Assembly (NCBI GenBank): GCA_020726505.1
Contig: JAHLEZ010000002.1
Location: forward strand, 5,518,001-5,582,000
Length of the DNA: 64,000 bases
Source of the DNA: Leptodontidium sp. MPI-SDFR-AT-0119
Taxonomy: Eukaryota > Ascomycota > Leotiomycetes > Helotiales > Leptodontidiaceae
Direction: 5' to 3'
The position numbers and the translations under genes are program-made. Positions within the stretch are counted from its first letter, which is position 1, and the number at the start of each line of letters is the position of its first letter. The notes beneath the pieces are model-generated. The model saw nothing but the letters and a program-made list of their open reading frames with translations, was not told where the DNA came from and made no database searches. Shown here in pieces: positions 46,236 through 56,515 of the stretch.

Positions 46236-48716
46236 ATAGTCGGTGCGCCTCCTGTAATTCTGCGGGCTCTCGCTTACAGTCGGGGAAAGCAAGTGTCACA
46301 AGAAAGCAAGTGTCACAGCTCAGATAACGCTAGTACGCAAACCTCACCAAAAAAATCGTGAATTCAATCGCGACTGTGACAGACCTACACTCCACTCCCT
46401 TACCAACACCTGACGGCACTTATCCACGAATTAATAATTATAGAGACTTTCCCTAAAGGCAACTTTTACAGAGTCCACGCTACGAAGGCTGACTACGACA
46501 GAGCCTTTCAAAATACTAGAGATTAGGCTCTAGAGAACCCCGAGGAGTTACCACACGTTATAGCGCGAATTTATCACGTCAAAGAAGACTCTCTACGCCA
46601 ATCAGTCTATAGGCTAAAAAATCGGACGCGAAATGAGGTTAGAAACTTCAATCGCCATAGTAGAAACAACAAGGTCTTGACTCCGGCGCAAGAAGAGGCT
46701 ATTCGACAATATTATTACGAGCAATAGGAGCTCGGAATGGGAGCAACTCATGAGATGGTCCGGGCAGCAATTAGGCATCTGCGAGCTGTAAGAATCATTC
46801 GTTTTGTGCTTAATTTAGTACTAACTTAATATAGGCTCAAACTCCTCCTCTGCCCCCACTATCTAAACACTAGTTTACCGACTAATTAAAGGCCAATACA
46901 AACCTTCATACTATCAAAACGAAGCCAATTAAGCATACTAGACTAAAGTCACATACAGAAGAGGACGTTAGGCAATAGTTCGTTGAGTTGGGCGAGGCTA
47001 TACAAAAATACAAGATCAATTCTGGCAAGAAGATATTAAATATAGACGAATCTAGTATACGAGTTAAGTACCCAACAGGGGAAAGTGTAATTGTCCCTAC
47101 GGAGGTTAAAGAGTTATATACGGCCTCTCCAGAGAACCGGAAGTCCTTAACAGTTATAGAGACTATTAGGGAAGATAGAAAAAAGACTCTACTATCATTT
47201 ATTATCACACTAAGAGAGAAGATAATAGAGAATTGGATTTCTAATAATCTTATTAGAAACGAAACACTTAATAATTCTCCTACCAAATACATTAATAACG
47301 ACATCATTATGCGGTACGCCGACCATTTAATCAAATATTCTCACGCCGGACTAAATAAACCATAGAAAATCCTATTATTAGACGGTCACGAATCACACTA
47401 ATATCTCCCTTTCTAGGTTAAATACGTAGAGAATAACATCCACTTATTTTACTTTCCTAGTCATCTTACACATATTCTACAACCTTTAGATGTCGGTGTT
47501 TTTCGTCCTTAGAAGCATTATTATTCTCTAGTTATTAACGCAGCTTTACGTAGCTTAGATTTTGAGTACACTATCACTTCTTTCTTCCAAGATCTTACCC
47601 AAATACGTAAACAAGCTATATAATAGTACACAATTGTCAACGCATTTATAACCTCTAGTATGTGGCTATATGACGTTAACGCTAGCTTAAAAAAGATACG
47701 ATTATACAGTAAAAAGAAGAGAAGTTTAGTAGACGTTGAGGCCGAAGATGTTAAGTTAGATCTCCTAAAGCTCCCTCCTTTTAGACCTCACGAACTATAG
47801 AATATAGCCGCTGCTATAAACTCTTTTATTAGTAGAGATCCTACTTAATTTTCAGATAATTCTCGCGAGATCTTTAGACATATAATACAAAATACTTCTG
47901 TAGAGCTTCAAAAGGCCCATTTGACTACTGTTGAGCACGCTACTTTACAACAGAAGATTAAGGAGGATAGAAAACGCAAAAAGACGTCGAGAAGAAGTAT
48001 TCACAAAGGCGGGGGGTACTAGAAACGTCAACGACTTACGGGAAAAGATGCGTATTTGGGAAGAGACTGAAAAGACGGAGGTTCTACGGAAAGCTCAACG
48101 TACACTTACACAGGCTATTAATAAATCAAAAGAGGCTCTCAGAATTAAAAGGGTTCAAGCTAGGAAGAATAATAGGGCAAATAAAGAGGCTCTAAAGGCC
48201 TATAGAGCACGTGGAGACTTACCTTCAGCGCATCTTTTGATTCCTAAAAGAGAGCCTAACAAGCAACTAAACGCGTTAGAGGCGTTGAGTTTGACGCCTG
48301 AAGGCCACATTGAGTATTACTACGCAGTAATTCAAGCTCAATAAGAGGTTAATAAAATAGAGGGAGAAGAGGTTAGTTTCTTTACAGAGCCTACACCTAC
48401 AAAAGGAGAGGTTATTGACCATAGTCAATATGTGGAATCGTCACCTCCGCCGGAAACAGCTGTGCCGGATTACCTAGAGAGCTCCGACGAGGAGTCTAAT
48501 ACTGGCTCAATTGACTCAATTGCAAGAAATGTAAGCTTTGTACGTTTTTAAATAGTTGTCACAAAATTCATGATCTAGCGTATCTTAATTAGGTGGTGTT
48601 CCCACCTAAATCTGATCAATCGGCTAATTTGAGCTGTGACACTTGCTTTCCTGTGACACTTGCTTTCCCCGACTGTAAGCGAGAGCCCGCAGAATTACAG
48701 GAGGCGCACCGACTAT
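46236..48716 (+). mobile_element. pogo/Fot1-type Tc1-mariner transposon, 2,481 bp
   Basis: Long terminal inverted repeats of about 87 bp (46236-46322 and 48630-48716) match with one mismatch, and TA duplications flank them (46234-46235 and 48717-48718). Both TIRs begin ATAGTCGGTGCGCCTCC and contain a tandem pair of GAAAGCAAGTGTCACA motifs, probable transposase-binding sites. The element sits between the membrane-protein gene and the flavoenzyme-fusion gene. Confidence 0.9.
46458..48551 (+). pseudogene. pogo-family DDE transposase, broken by nonsense codons
   Basis: The + strand reads an N-terminal helix-turn-helix region (YHVKEDSLRQSVYRLKNR and then VLTPAQEEAIRQYYYEQ) and a DDE_1 catalytic domain with NIDESSIRV (first Asp), LLLDGHESH (second Asp) and FPSHLTHILQPLDVGVFRP (third). 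About nine TAG/TAA codons, several where Trp is conserved, interrupt it. A basic, coiled-coil-like 137-residue C-terminal segment continues at 47931-48344 in another frame, so at least one frameshift is also present, and an acidic tail follows to 48551. Not functional as it stands. Confidence 0.85.
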
Positions 48717-48718
48717 TA

Positions 48719-50067
48719 ATAGCTTCAGCACAGACCATGTCTCTAAGCTCTCTTGCAGCCTTCGTACCTCAGGCTACGAGTGATCCATTGAACCTCCATT
48801 TTTCCAACAAATTGTAACGTTCCTGGTTCGGCTGGTACGGTGCGTACAGGCTCGTCGGTTGGTATCAGCTGAGAAGTAAAGTAAACAAGACGTTCGGCTC
48901 TCAATAAGAATTGAGACGCTACAAGCAGTAGTAAACTAGGAGTAAACTTGCTATTTGATTTTGAGCACGAAGCTCCTATCTAAGGGCAGACGTGCCAGTC
49001 TTATATAGAACCTTCGTTTCTGCTGCGAGCCCGGCTAGACGTCTCGCAGAGCTCGCTGCGAGCTCGCGAGCCTGTCTAGCTGGCTCGCACGTCACGTGGT
49101 CACTGGTCGCAGGAACCCGCTGCCAGATCGCTATTTTTAAGGACAAAAGTGGCTAAGAGGGTAGATATTGGAATAGTTTGTGCCTTTAGTGTAACTTATA
49201 TAAGGGTTTTATATTACGGCGAGAGAGGGAGAAAAAAATCTTCTTTTCTTAGTAATTAACTTTTATATAAATCTAGTTTATACTAGAGAACCTCTAGTTA
49301 TCATCTAGTTATTGTTTTTTATACTATATTCACCTTATTCTGCTAGCGATTTTTATAATGAGCAAGTAATAAAATTATGTTTCAGCTTTCACGGAGATAG
49401 GGATGCATTGACGTTTGACAGGCGTCGACTCAGCCGTGCGAAAGCATGCTTTGTACGGTGTTATTTATACTCTTCATGGAATTAAAAGAATCGAAAGGGC
49501 CCTCTCTGTATGGACAATGAACGACATACAGAAGCATTTTAAGGAAAAAGAAGAGCCCCTCATGGAATATTTGGAGTTGGTAAGATGATTTCCTCTGGGC
49601 AAAATTGCAGGAACCTCACATGCTCTGCCAAGATATATCTTCCACCTTCAGGGGAAGGAAGGACATTGACTTACAGAGTCTTCGGAAAAGTGAGGGGCTA
49701 GAGATTGGGGTGGAATGGTAGTAATAAATACCCGGTGGACCGACGGCATGAGTAACGAATAGGGGCAAAAAGCACTAGAGGCTTGTTCAGAGCCGAAGAA
49801 TATAGCTTTTCATAAGTCCGAGGATAGGAGATTTGTCGATCGCAATTAGATATGACTTCAATCGAGTGTCTTTATGATTGGGAAATTGACATTGTAATAG
49901 AGCTGGGCAAATGAAAACCTTGAATCGAAACCTCCTTCCCATATTGATTTTCTCATCACCCCAACAGCCTCTTTTCACTTACATCATGCTAGCTACAACA
50001 CTCCAGGACACACTCAAGGGTTGAAGATGCCAGATAGTTACAAAATATCCGTCCGAGTGCGAAGTGA
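48719..50067. other. Intergenic region with a GC-rich hairpin
   Basis: No gene is supported. An imperfect inverted repeat at 49025-49088 (arms GCGAGCCCGGCTAGAC and GTCTAGCTGGCTCGC) encloses further GAGCTCGC palindromes. A TGTAACG start near 48816 followed by a TATATAAG box (about 49198) hints at a solo LTR, but no matching end or target duplication was found. 49380-50067 is normal composition and probably the 3' flank of the fusion gene. Confidence 0.45.
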
Positions 50068-52696
50068 TCATGTGAGACCCTGGGCGAAGCTGGTCTTGGC
50101 CAGAGCGCTTTCTCTCCAGTACCAAACAATTGACATAGTCGCACCAGGGCCAATGATGAGACTGCTCAGAGCGATAAAAGCACAGGCCTTCCCCATGTCC
50201 ACAGTTGTCCGGCCCATACGCTTCACATCCCACACAGCCATACATAGCCAAACGTACGTGGCAATTTCGAACCCCCAGAAGTCTGCCAGGAACAGAGCGC
50301 TGAGGCCTTCCCCAAGTGTCTTTGGCTGCGGAGAAAAGTCGGGCCAGAAGACGGAAGCTAAGCTTATGTTTGATGATGACAGAATTTTAGCAATGCAATA
50401 AACATGTAACGGCAATCCCAGTGCACCAGTAACGATGTAGAGCTTCTTGAGGTGCGGAACGTCCGGGAAAGGCTCCTTAGCTTTCCGGGGAACGGATGCG
50501 AGATTCTGGCGCCTCGAATAGAAATACCCCAGAGAGCTACATAGAAGCGGGACCAACATTGGAGAGATTTGCCAAAGAGCCTCAAAATCCTGGACCACGC
50601 TCGGGTTCTTCCAAGGTATGAACATGAGGATTGTTGGAAAGACATAGCCGATCATGACCGCCCATATTAGCGTCTGGGCAAATTGAAGTGGAACTTCTCG
50701 GTTGAGTGGCCACCAGTACGACTCTGGTTCAGAGATATACGTGTAGATAGCGTAGTAAATTGGCATGTAGATTCCCACACCAGCCGATTGAACTAACAGG
50801 AGCCAGATCGCGATCCTAGAAACGTGTCAATAAGCCGTCAACAAAGAGGAGGTGAGTTAGTACTCACAGTGATACAGGCGTGAGTGAATTGCGCTTTCGA
50901 TACGCCTCAACAGACCAAACAGTGATGGGCTGAATGAGCATTCCGAGAAAATACATTTGCAGAGTCCCGAAATTCCGTTCCCAACTCTTTAGACCTGGTA
51001 TAAACACTGCTGCCAAGAACACCAAGTAATCATCAACAAACTTTATCCCGAAATACTTGCGTTTGAGGGGGAAGTTAGGATCGTACGAAAACGTCCCAGT
51101 CTTCACGATAGTTCCCAAGTGGTTCCCAAGACCGTAGTGAGCAGACCAGACCCACATCCCGTAATGAACGAGTCCAGCAACCAGCAGATAGAATCCTATG
51201 AAGTACCATTTGCTTGAACCCCTAGGGATCGGATTACTCAATAGCTCGTCCTTGTAAGGTATAAGTCTTGGAACATGGCTCAGTTTGGGACTGTTTAGCT
51301 TTTCGGCAAGCGGCATGTTGCGAGAGAAATTGAAGGTGACGTCTTCAACATCGGTCAATGGCAACAAGTAAAAAGCTGCAAACTCATGCAATGGCGTATC
51401 GAGTAACTCGGTCCGTTGCTGTTCGTGGGAGTGTTCTTTGATGATAGTCACCCTTGCCTGCCGGATAGCTTGCGTCGTAGCAAATACATGCTCAATCTGT
51501 TGCAATGTAGGCTTGGCACCTTCTGACCTTGCAAGTAGACTGGAAAGGGCATTTACCAGAGCTGCTGCCGATTCAAGGCAAGCATTACCTCCATGGCCTG
51601 CGATGGGATGGAACTAATAATAGTCAGCATAACCTGTTACCAGGAGGATATGGCGTACTTTGTGTGCAGCATCGCCGATGGTCATGATGCGCTTGTAATA
51701 CCACTTCTTGAAAACATATTCCTGCAATGGTACCAAGACAGACGTGATCTTCCTTTCCAAGACGTCCTTGAATTTCAGAGTGGGAGTGATGTTGTCGTCT
51801 TTTCGCTGCTCGAGCAACCTAGTCTCGTCTTCCTTGGTGTAAATCGGAATGTTGTCACCATAGGCTCGTTGCGCCAACTTGAAGAAATAAAACCAATATA
51901 CGCGACCTCCAGGGCCGCCATTGACGATATAAGATTCATGTTTCCGGAACACAGAGTTGGACGCGCCAGGCTCAATGCCCTCACAAGGATTGGAGATTCC
52001 GAAAACGCATCCATAGTCACAAGGGACGGCTGGAAAAGGTCAGTGCAAGCTGCTTAAAGATTTTGAAACTCACCTGAATGCTCCTCGGGCGGAATCCACC
52101 CGGGTGACATCTCGTTCGCCAACCTCCACATTTCTCCTCTCACATTGCTATGAATTCCATCTGCCCCAATCAGGATATCACCCTTGTAGGAAGATTTGTC
52201 GGAGGTTGTGACAACCACTCCATGATCAGTAGCCTCAACCCTTTCAACGCGTTTCTTGGTGAGTATTTTTGTCTTGTCTTTGATGTTTTCGTGCAGCACT
52301 TGAAGAACCATTTGGCGATCCAAAAATGTGATGGGGTAGCCGTGCCTGGTTGGAATTAAGCCCGCATCCTCTGAATTTCACAGAGCAACCTCACCTCTCA
52401 AGCATAGAGTTGTTCATGCCTCGAAACTCGGAAATGATCTTGCCCTTATTATCGCGGAAGTGGAACGAGTCCAAGGGAGGACATAGCGCAATAATCTTCT
52501 GGAAAAGGCCGAGCTGGTCCAAAATTCTGTTTCCATGCGGTAAGATACCAATACTTGCACCCACCTGCGGTGCAATGTCGGAGTATGCTTCTAGCACGAT
52601 GAAGTCGATGTCGTGGAGTTGCAGCATATTAGCCAGTGTGAGGCCAGTTACGCTGCCGCCCGCAATCACCACTTTGAAACCGCTCCCTCCTTTCAT
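50068..52696 (-). CDS. FAD monooxygenase fused to a multi-helix membrane domain (candidate cyclase)
   Basis: Five exons (52696-52395, 52345-52074, 52029-51659, 51613-50868, 50815-50068) join in phase through four GT-AG introns of 45-52 bp into 812 residues. The start is the ATG at 52696; the open frame reaches further upstream but without an ATG. Residues 1-430 are a PaxM/AtmM-type flavin monooxygenase: GGSVTG dinucleotide loop (13-18), HGYPITFLDRQ (102-112), GADG (161-164), GDAAH (310-314) and GHGGN (321-325). Family members epoxidise prenyl chains using FAD and NAD(P)H. Residues 452-797 hold eight or nine hydrophobic helices; family proteins usually end near 470 residues, so this is an added domain of about 350 residues. 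By context it may be a membrane terpene cyclase acting on the epoxide. I cannot confirm its homology. The frame crosses the join inside one exon, so the fusion is not an annotation artefact. Confidence 0.88.
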
Positions 52697-53288
52697 GGTG
52701 CGCGACAGATAGATCTTTGGTTGAGGTGAACCTGTTCCTGGAGAAGCCAAGTAGTAGATGGCATGCGAAGTAGAAATGGGAGGATTGTATCTTGGGCTTT
52801 ATATCTTCAACTGGCCCGAGAAGAGGGATGGATATGTATTTCTCCAAAACGAGCTTCTCGCCTCCACAAAACTTGGGGAAGTCTGCAAAGTCACCACGGA
52901 GAATCTTGACTACATTGAAGGTGCCGAACACACACAGAATCTATTTTCCATCAGTCATAGTCCCAAAATGATTACAACACAGGGCAGGCTGAATATCCGG
53001 AGTACCAACGTGGATAACCGATTAAGAACCGCCCTCGGAAATGCGGACCGGAGTCACGAGGTTTTTGCACTAATTTTCAAGCCTTGAACACATCAATCAC
53101 TGACTTTAAGGGTCACTCTATGCGCACTAGAAGTCATCTTTCACTTGGATACTCTTATCTACATCTTAGTCATTCCTGGACGTGCTGCACGTGCTAAATT
53201 TGGACTAGGTGGACTTTAGGAAATAAACAGTGTCTAGATTTGGGACACGTTCAGCGCTACGATTTGGATTATTAATTCCATCCTTACG
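52697..53288. promoter_or_regulatory. Divergent promoter, fusion flavoenzyme / epoxide hydrolase
   Basis: 592 bp separate the two head-to-head start codons, so both genes probably share control elements. Visible candidates are an E-box palindrome GCACGTGC around 53188-53193 and CGGACCG at 53044-53050, a CGG/CCG pair of the type bound by Zn2Cys6 proteins and also found upstream of the membrane-protein gene (44408-44414). Function is inferred from position. Confidence 0.5.
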
Positions 53289-54293
53289 ATGGAGAGTCTT
53301 CAGTCCAAAACTGTCGTCACGCGTCGCTCGTTACAGTACAGATATTTTGTGTCCCACTCAGGCGAGTCTACCAAGCAGCATCCAGCACTGTTTTTCATTC
53401 ACGGCTTCCCAGACTCGGCGCATTTGTGGGTAGAGGTGATAGCAAAACTCTGTGACCTGCCAAATCAACTGATCATCCCTGATTGCCTGGGATATGGAGG
53501 CACCGATAAGCCAAAGGACACGACATTGTACGCATACAAAGATCAAGCTGCTGATCTCGTAGACATTCTGGAGAACGAGAACGCCAAGTTCACGATCATT
53601 ATCGGTCACGATTGGGGTAGTGCGCTGTCTCAGCGCACTTATCTTCACTATCATGAGCTATTCAGCGGTGTGGTCCTCCTCAATACCGCATATATGGTTC
53701 CGTCAGATCAGCCCTTCGAACTCGCGGCCGTCAATGAGCTTAGCGAAAAGGCATGGGGCTACCCACAGTTTTCGTACTGGGAGTTCTTCACGGCAGACGA
53801 TGCTCCTGAGATAATCGATAGAAATTTGGAGAGGATGTGGCAGGTGTTGCATGGTGATATGGAAGACTGGATGAAGAAGTTATTCTGTGTTCCGGGCGCT
53901 ATGCGGAAGTTTTTGCTTGGCAACGAGGAAGTGCCGTTGAAAGCATACGCAAGTCGATCGGGATGGAAGGAGGAATTTATGCAGCAGTTCAAGACTGATG
54001 GATTTGCCTCAGCTTTGCAGATGTACAAGGCTACTGCTTTGAACATACAAAGCAAGTCAGACTTGACAATTCCCAGGAAGAGATTGGTGATCAAGGTTCC
54101 AACATTGTTCATAATCTGTACGAAGGATACAGTTTGTTTGCCGCAAATGATGGTACCAGCGAAGGAGAATGGTCTTGTACCTGATCTGAAAGAAGTTGTC
54201 ATTGAGTCTGCACATTGGTCGCCAATGGAGAAGCCTGCAGAAATCGCTGCACACATCAGAGATTTTGTAATTAGCAGATTCTCATCCCAATAA
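53289..54293 (+). CDS. Epoxide-hydrolase-like alpha/beta hydrolase
   Basis: Intronless, 334 residues, ATG at 53289. HGFPD (38-42) forms the oxyanion-hole loop, GHDWG (106-110) carries the nucleophilic Asp108 typical of soluble epoxide hydrolases and haloalkane dehalogenases, a cap domain covers about 140-250 with candidate ring-opening Tyr residues (YPQFSYWEFF), and SAHWSPMEKP supplies the catalytic His309. An Asp nucleophile rather than Ser argues against an esterase. It is head-to-head with the predicted epoxidase fusion (592 bp apart), so opening of the epoxide that enzyme makes, or of a later one, is a natural guess. It converges on the aldehyde dehydrogenase gene with 190 bp between stops. 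No signal peptide; probably cytosolic. Confidence 0.88.
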   Translation: MESLQSKTVVTRRSLQYRYFVSHSGESTKQHPALFFIHGFPDSAHLWVEVIAKLCDLPNQLIIPDCLGYGGTDKPKDTTLYAYKDQAADLVDILENENAKFTIIIGHDWGSALSQRTYLHYHELFSGVVLLNTAYMVPSDQPFELAAVNELSEKAWGYPQFSYWEFFTADDAPEIIDRNLERMWQVLHGDMEDWMKKLFCVPGAMRKFLLGNEEVPLKAYASRSGWKEEFMQQFKTDGFASALQMYKATALNIQSKSDLTIPRKRLVIKVPTLFIICTKDTVCLPQMMVPAKENGLVPDLKEVVIESAHWSPMEKPAEIAAHIRDFVISRFSSQ

Positions 54294-54483
54294 TCTCATT
54301 AATATCAACTCACTCCTGATAAATCAATCAATTCAAATTTTAAGTGTGCTTTGTAACCCCGATAGCATCTTTCGAGAACGCGATCTGTCCTTTCTCTTAA
54401 TTTTCAGCATGAACATCTGATCACTATCACACGAAAGCACATACGAAGTTCAACGTGTTCCATTCCATTGCATTGAAGTGTAG

Positions 54484-56005
54484 CTATGCTGCCATATTAA
54501 TAAGGACCGTCTTTGGTTCAGTATATAATCTCAATGCATACTCCCCAAACTCCCTCCCAATACCACTTTGCTTCTTCCCCCCGAAAGGAACTTGTAAGTT
54601 TTGTAAGCTAACACAATTGATACCGACGACGCCGGATTCCAAAGCAGAAGACATCCGCAGAGCTCTTGTAATATCCCGTGTGAAGACTCCAGACATCAGA
54701 CCAAACTCGGTGTCGTTGGCTAGCTTCAAAACTTCCTCCTCTGTTTCGAAGGTCTTGATGATACTGACTGGGCCAAAAATCTCATTTCTGTAGATCTCAG
54801 CGTCATCATTCGGATTCAAAAATACTGTTGGTTCCATGTAGCACCCTTCGCCGCCGAGCTGGCCACCTCCCACAACCAGTTCAGCTTCAGCTCTTCCTCG
54901 TTCCACCATCTGTTTGACCCGCTCAAGTTGTGCCTCGTCAACCATAGGTCCGAATTTGACAGCTGGATCTTGAGGATCTCCAAAGTCATTGACGGCTGAC
55001 CTCATCCTTTTCGTATATTCCTCGATGAATTGATCCGCAACACTTTTTTGCACATAGACTCTTGAAGCAGCAACACAAAGTTGCCCGCTTCGCGTCAAGA
55101 TTGCATCAATCGTCCATTTGAGTGCGTTTTCGAGATTCGCATCCTCAAAGATAACCGCTGGACTCTTTCCTCCTAACTCCAGTGTGACTCGTTTCAAGTT
55201 ACTCCGAGCAGCTGCCACTTGAATATTCTTCCCTGTTGTCACCGAGCCAGTAAAGCTAACTTTGCGAATCCTCATATGGTCGGCGAGTAGTGCGCCTGTA
55301 GATCCGGGTCCTGTGATGACTTGAATAACTCCAGGAGGAAATCCAGCTTTGACAAATAGTGATGCAACAGCTAAGGCTCCTAGCGGTGTCTTCTCACTTG
55401 GTTTCACAATCATGACGTTCCCAGTGGCAAGTGCTGGCACAGCCTTGAGGAAGAAGCATGCCACAGATGCGTTGAAGGGGTTGATGGCAGCACAGACACC
55501 GAGCGGCTCGTGTCGAACCAACTTCACAAATCCTGAGACACCATGCTGTCAGTTACAAACAAGAGACCTTCGTCAACACTCACTTACCATCATCAGCAGG
55601 AAAATAGTCCCCTTTCTGCTTGTCCGTCCAGCCCGCGTAGTACAGCACACAGTTTCTGATGTAATTTTTCTCTCGAACTGGACCCAGGGAAACCGGAATT
55701 CCTGATGTTTTCGAGTCCAGCGTCAAAATTGGCATGAGCTCATCCTGAAGCAGGGAAGCCAAATTGAGAAAACACTCAGTTCGTTGTATAGCTGTGAACT
55801 GACTCCATGGACCATGGAATGCATCTTCAGCGAATTTGACTGCCGCGTCGACATCTGCAGGACCGGCAATCGGGACATTAGTAACAACTATCGTGTTGTC
55901 TTTGGGATTCTTAAGGCTATAGGTTTCTTCATTCTTGGCTGCAACATATTCTCCGTTCAAAAACAACTTCGTGAAGTCTTCCGGATTCAAGTCGGCGCCG
56001 GCCAT
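54484..56005 (-). CDS. NAD(P)-dependent aldehyde dehydrogenase
   Basis: Two exons (56005-55588 and 55532-54484) with one 55-bp GT-AG intron give 488 residues, the normal family length. The start is the ATG at 56005; the frame extends upstream only with non-ATG codons. Family signatures are present: INPFNAS near 155-161, VKPSEKTPL cofactor contact near 182-190, FTGS, VTLELGGKSP with the general base Glu258, SGQLC with catalytic Cys292, and EIFGPV. It should oxidise an aldehyde to the carboxylate with NAD(P)+. Divergent from the alcohol dehydrogenase across 510 bp, suggesting a paired alcohol-to-acid conversion on one substrate. Cytosolic; no targeting signal is apparent. Confidence 0.93.
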
Positions 56006-56515
56006 CGTTGCGTCTTCCAATGTCGGGTTTCCAGCTGATAGCAGAGCAAGCCAGATTAAAGAGGTTGAGAATGATTGTGTCACTTCCTAAGATGGCACTT
56101 GGATCTCATTGCAGTTTCTTGTAGGATCTGACTGGCTTGGCCGCTGAGCTGCATTGGGCTGGGAATGTCAGTTCCAAAGCTAAGCGTTACCCAATCCAGG
56201 CGAGGCAATCGCCGAGATTTCACTCGCGGATGAAGTACCTATACATCCGGCCGGGTCTTGCCTAAGCTTCGGAGAAGCACCCGCGCCGAGAGATCGATCA
56301 GCGTTGGCCACGTGAGGCGTCCTCCAAACCTAGAGCTTCCAATTGGAAAGCCCGGGTAAATGGGGAGCTACTGCCGAGATGCCAATGGAATAGACCTTGA
56401 TCGAAGCCGATGATAAATAAATCAAAAATAACGACAAGCTTGTGATTTACTGTCAGTGGCATCAAATCTCTCATAAAACATATTTCTACTCGACCAGCAA
56501 ACAATAGCAGACCTA
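56006..56515. promoter_or_regulatory. Divergent promoter, aldehyde / alcohol dehydrogenase
   Basis: 510 bp lie between the two ATGs. It contains the palindrome CCGGCCGG at 56247-56254, found again in the BVMO/regulator promoter at 61672-61679. These could be sites for the cluster Zn2Cys6 protein. This is a hypothesis only, because GC-rich palindromes occur by chance. Confidence 0.45.

Noticed and set aside
46906..47334. Minus-strand frame of 142 codons
   Set aside because: It is the antisense shadow of the pogo transposase catalytic domain, which carries the DDE motifs on the + strand.
52697..52750. Upstream extension of the fusion protein by 18 codons
   Set aside because: The extension begins at TTG with no in-frame ATG; the ATG at 52696 directly precedes the FAD-binding strand, as in the family.
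56006..56083. Upstream extension of the aldehyde dehydrogenase by 26 codons
   Set aside because: It begins with GTG; the ATG at 56005 gives the usual family N-terminus.
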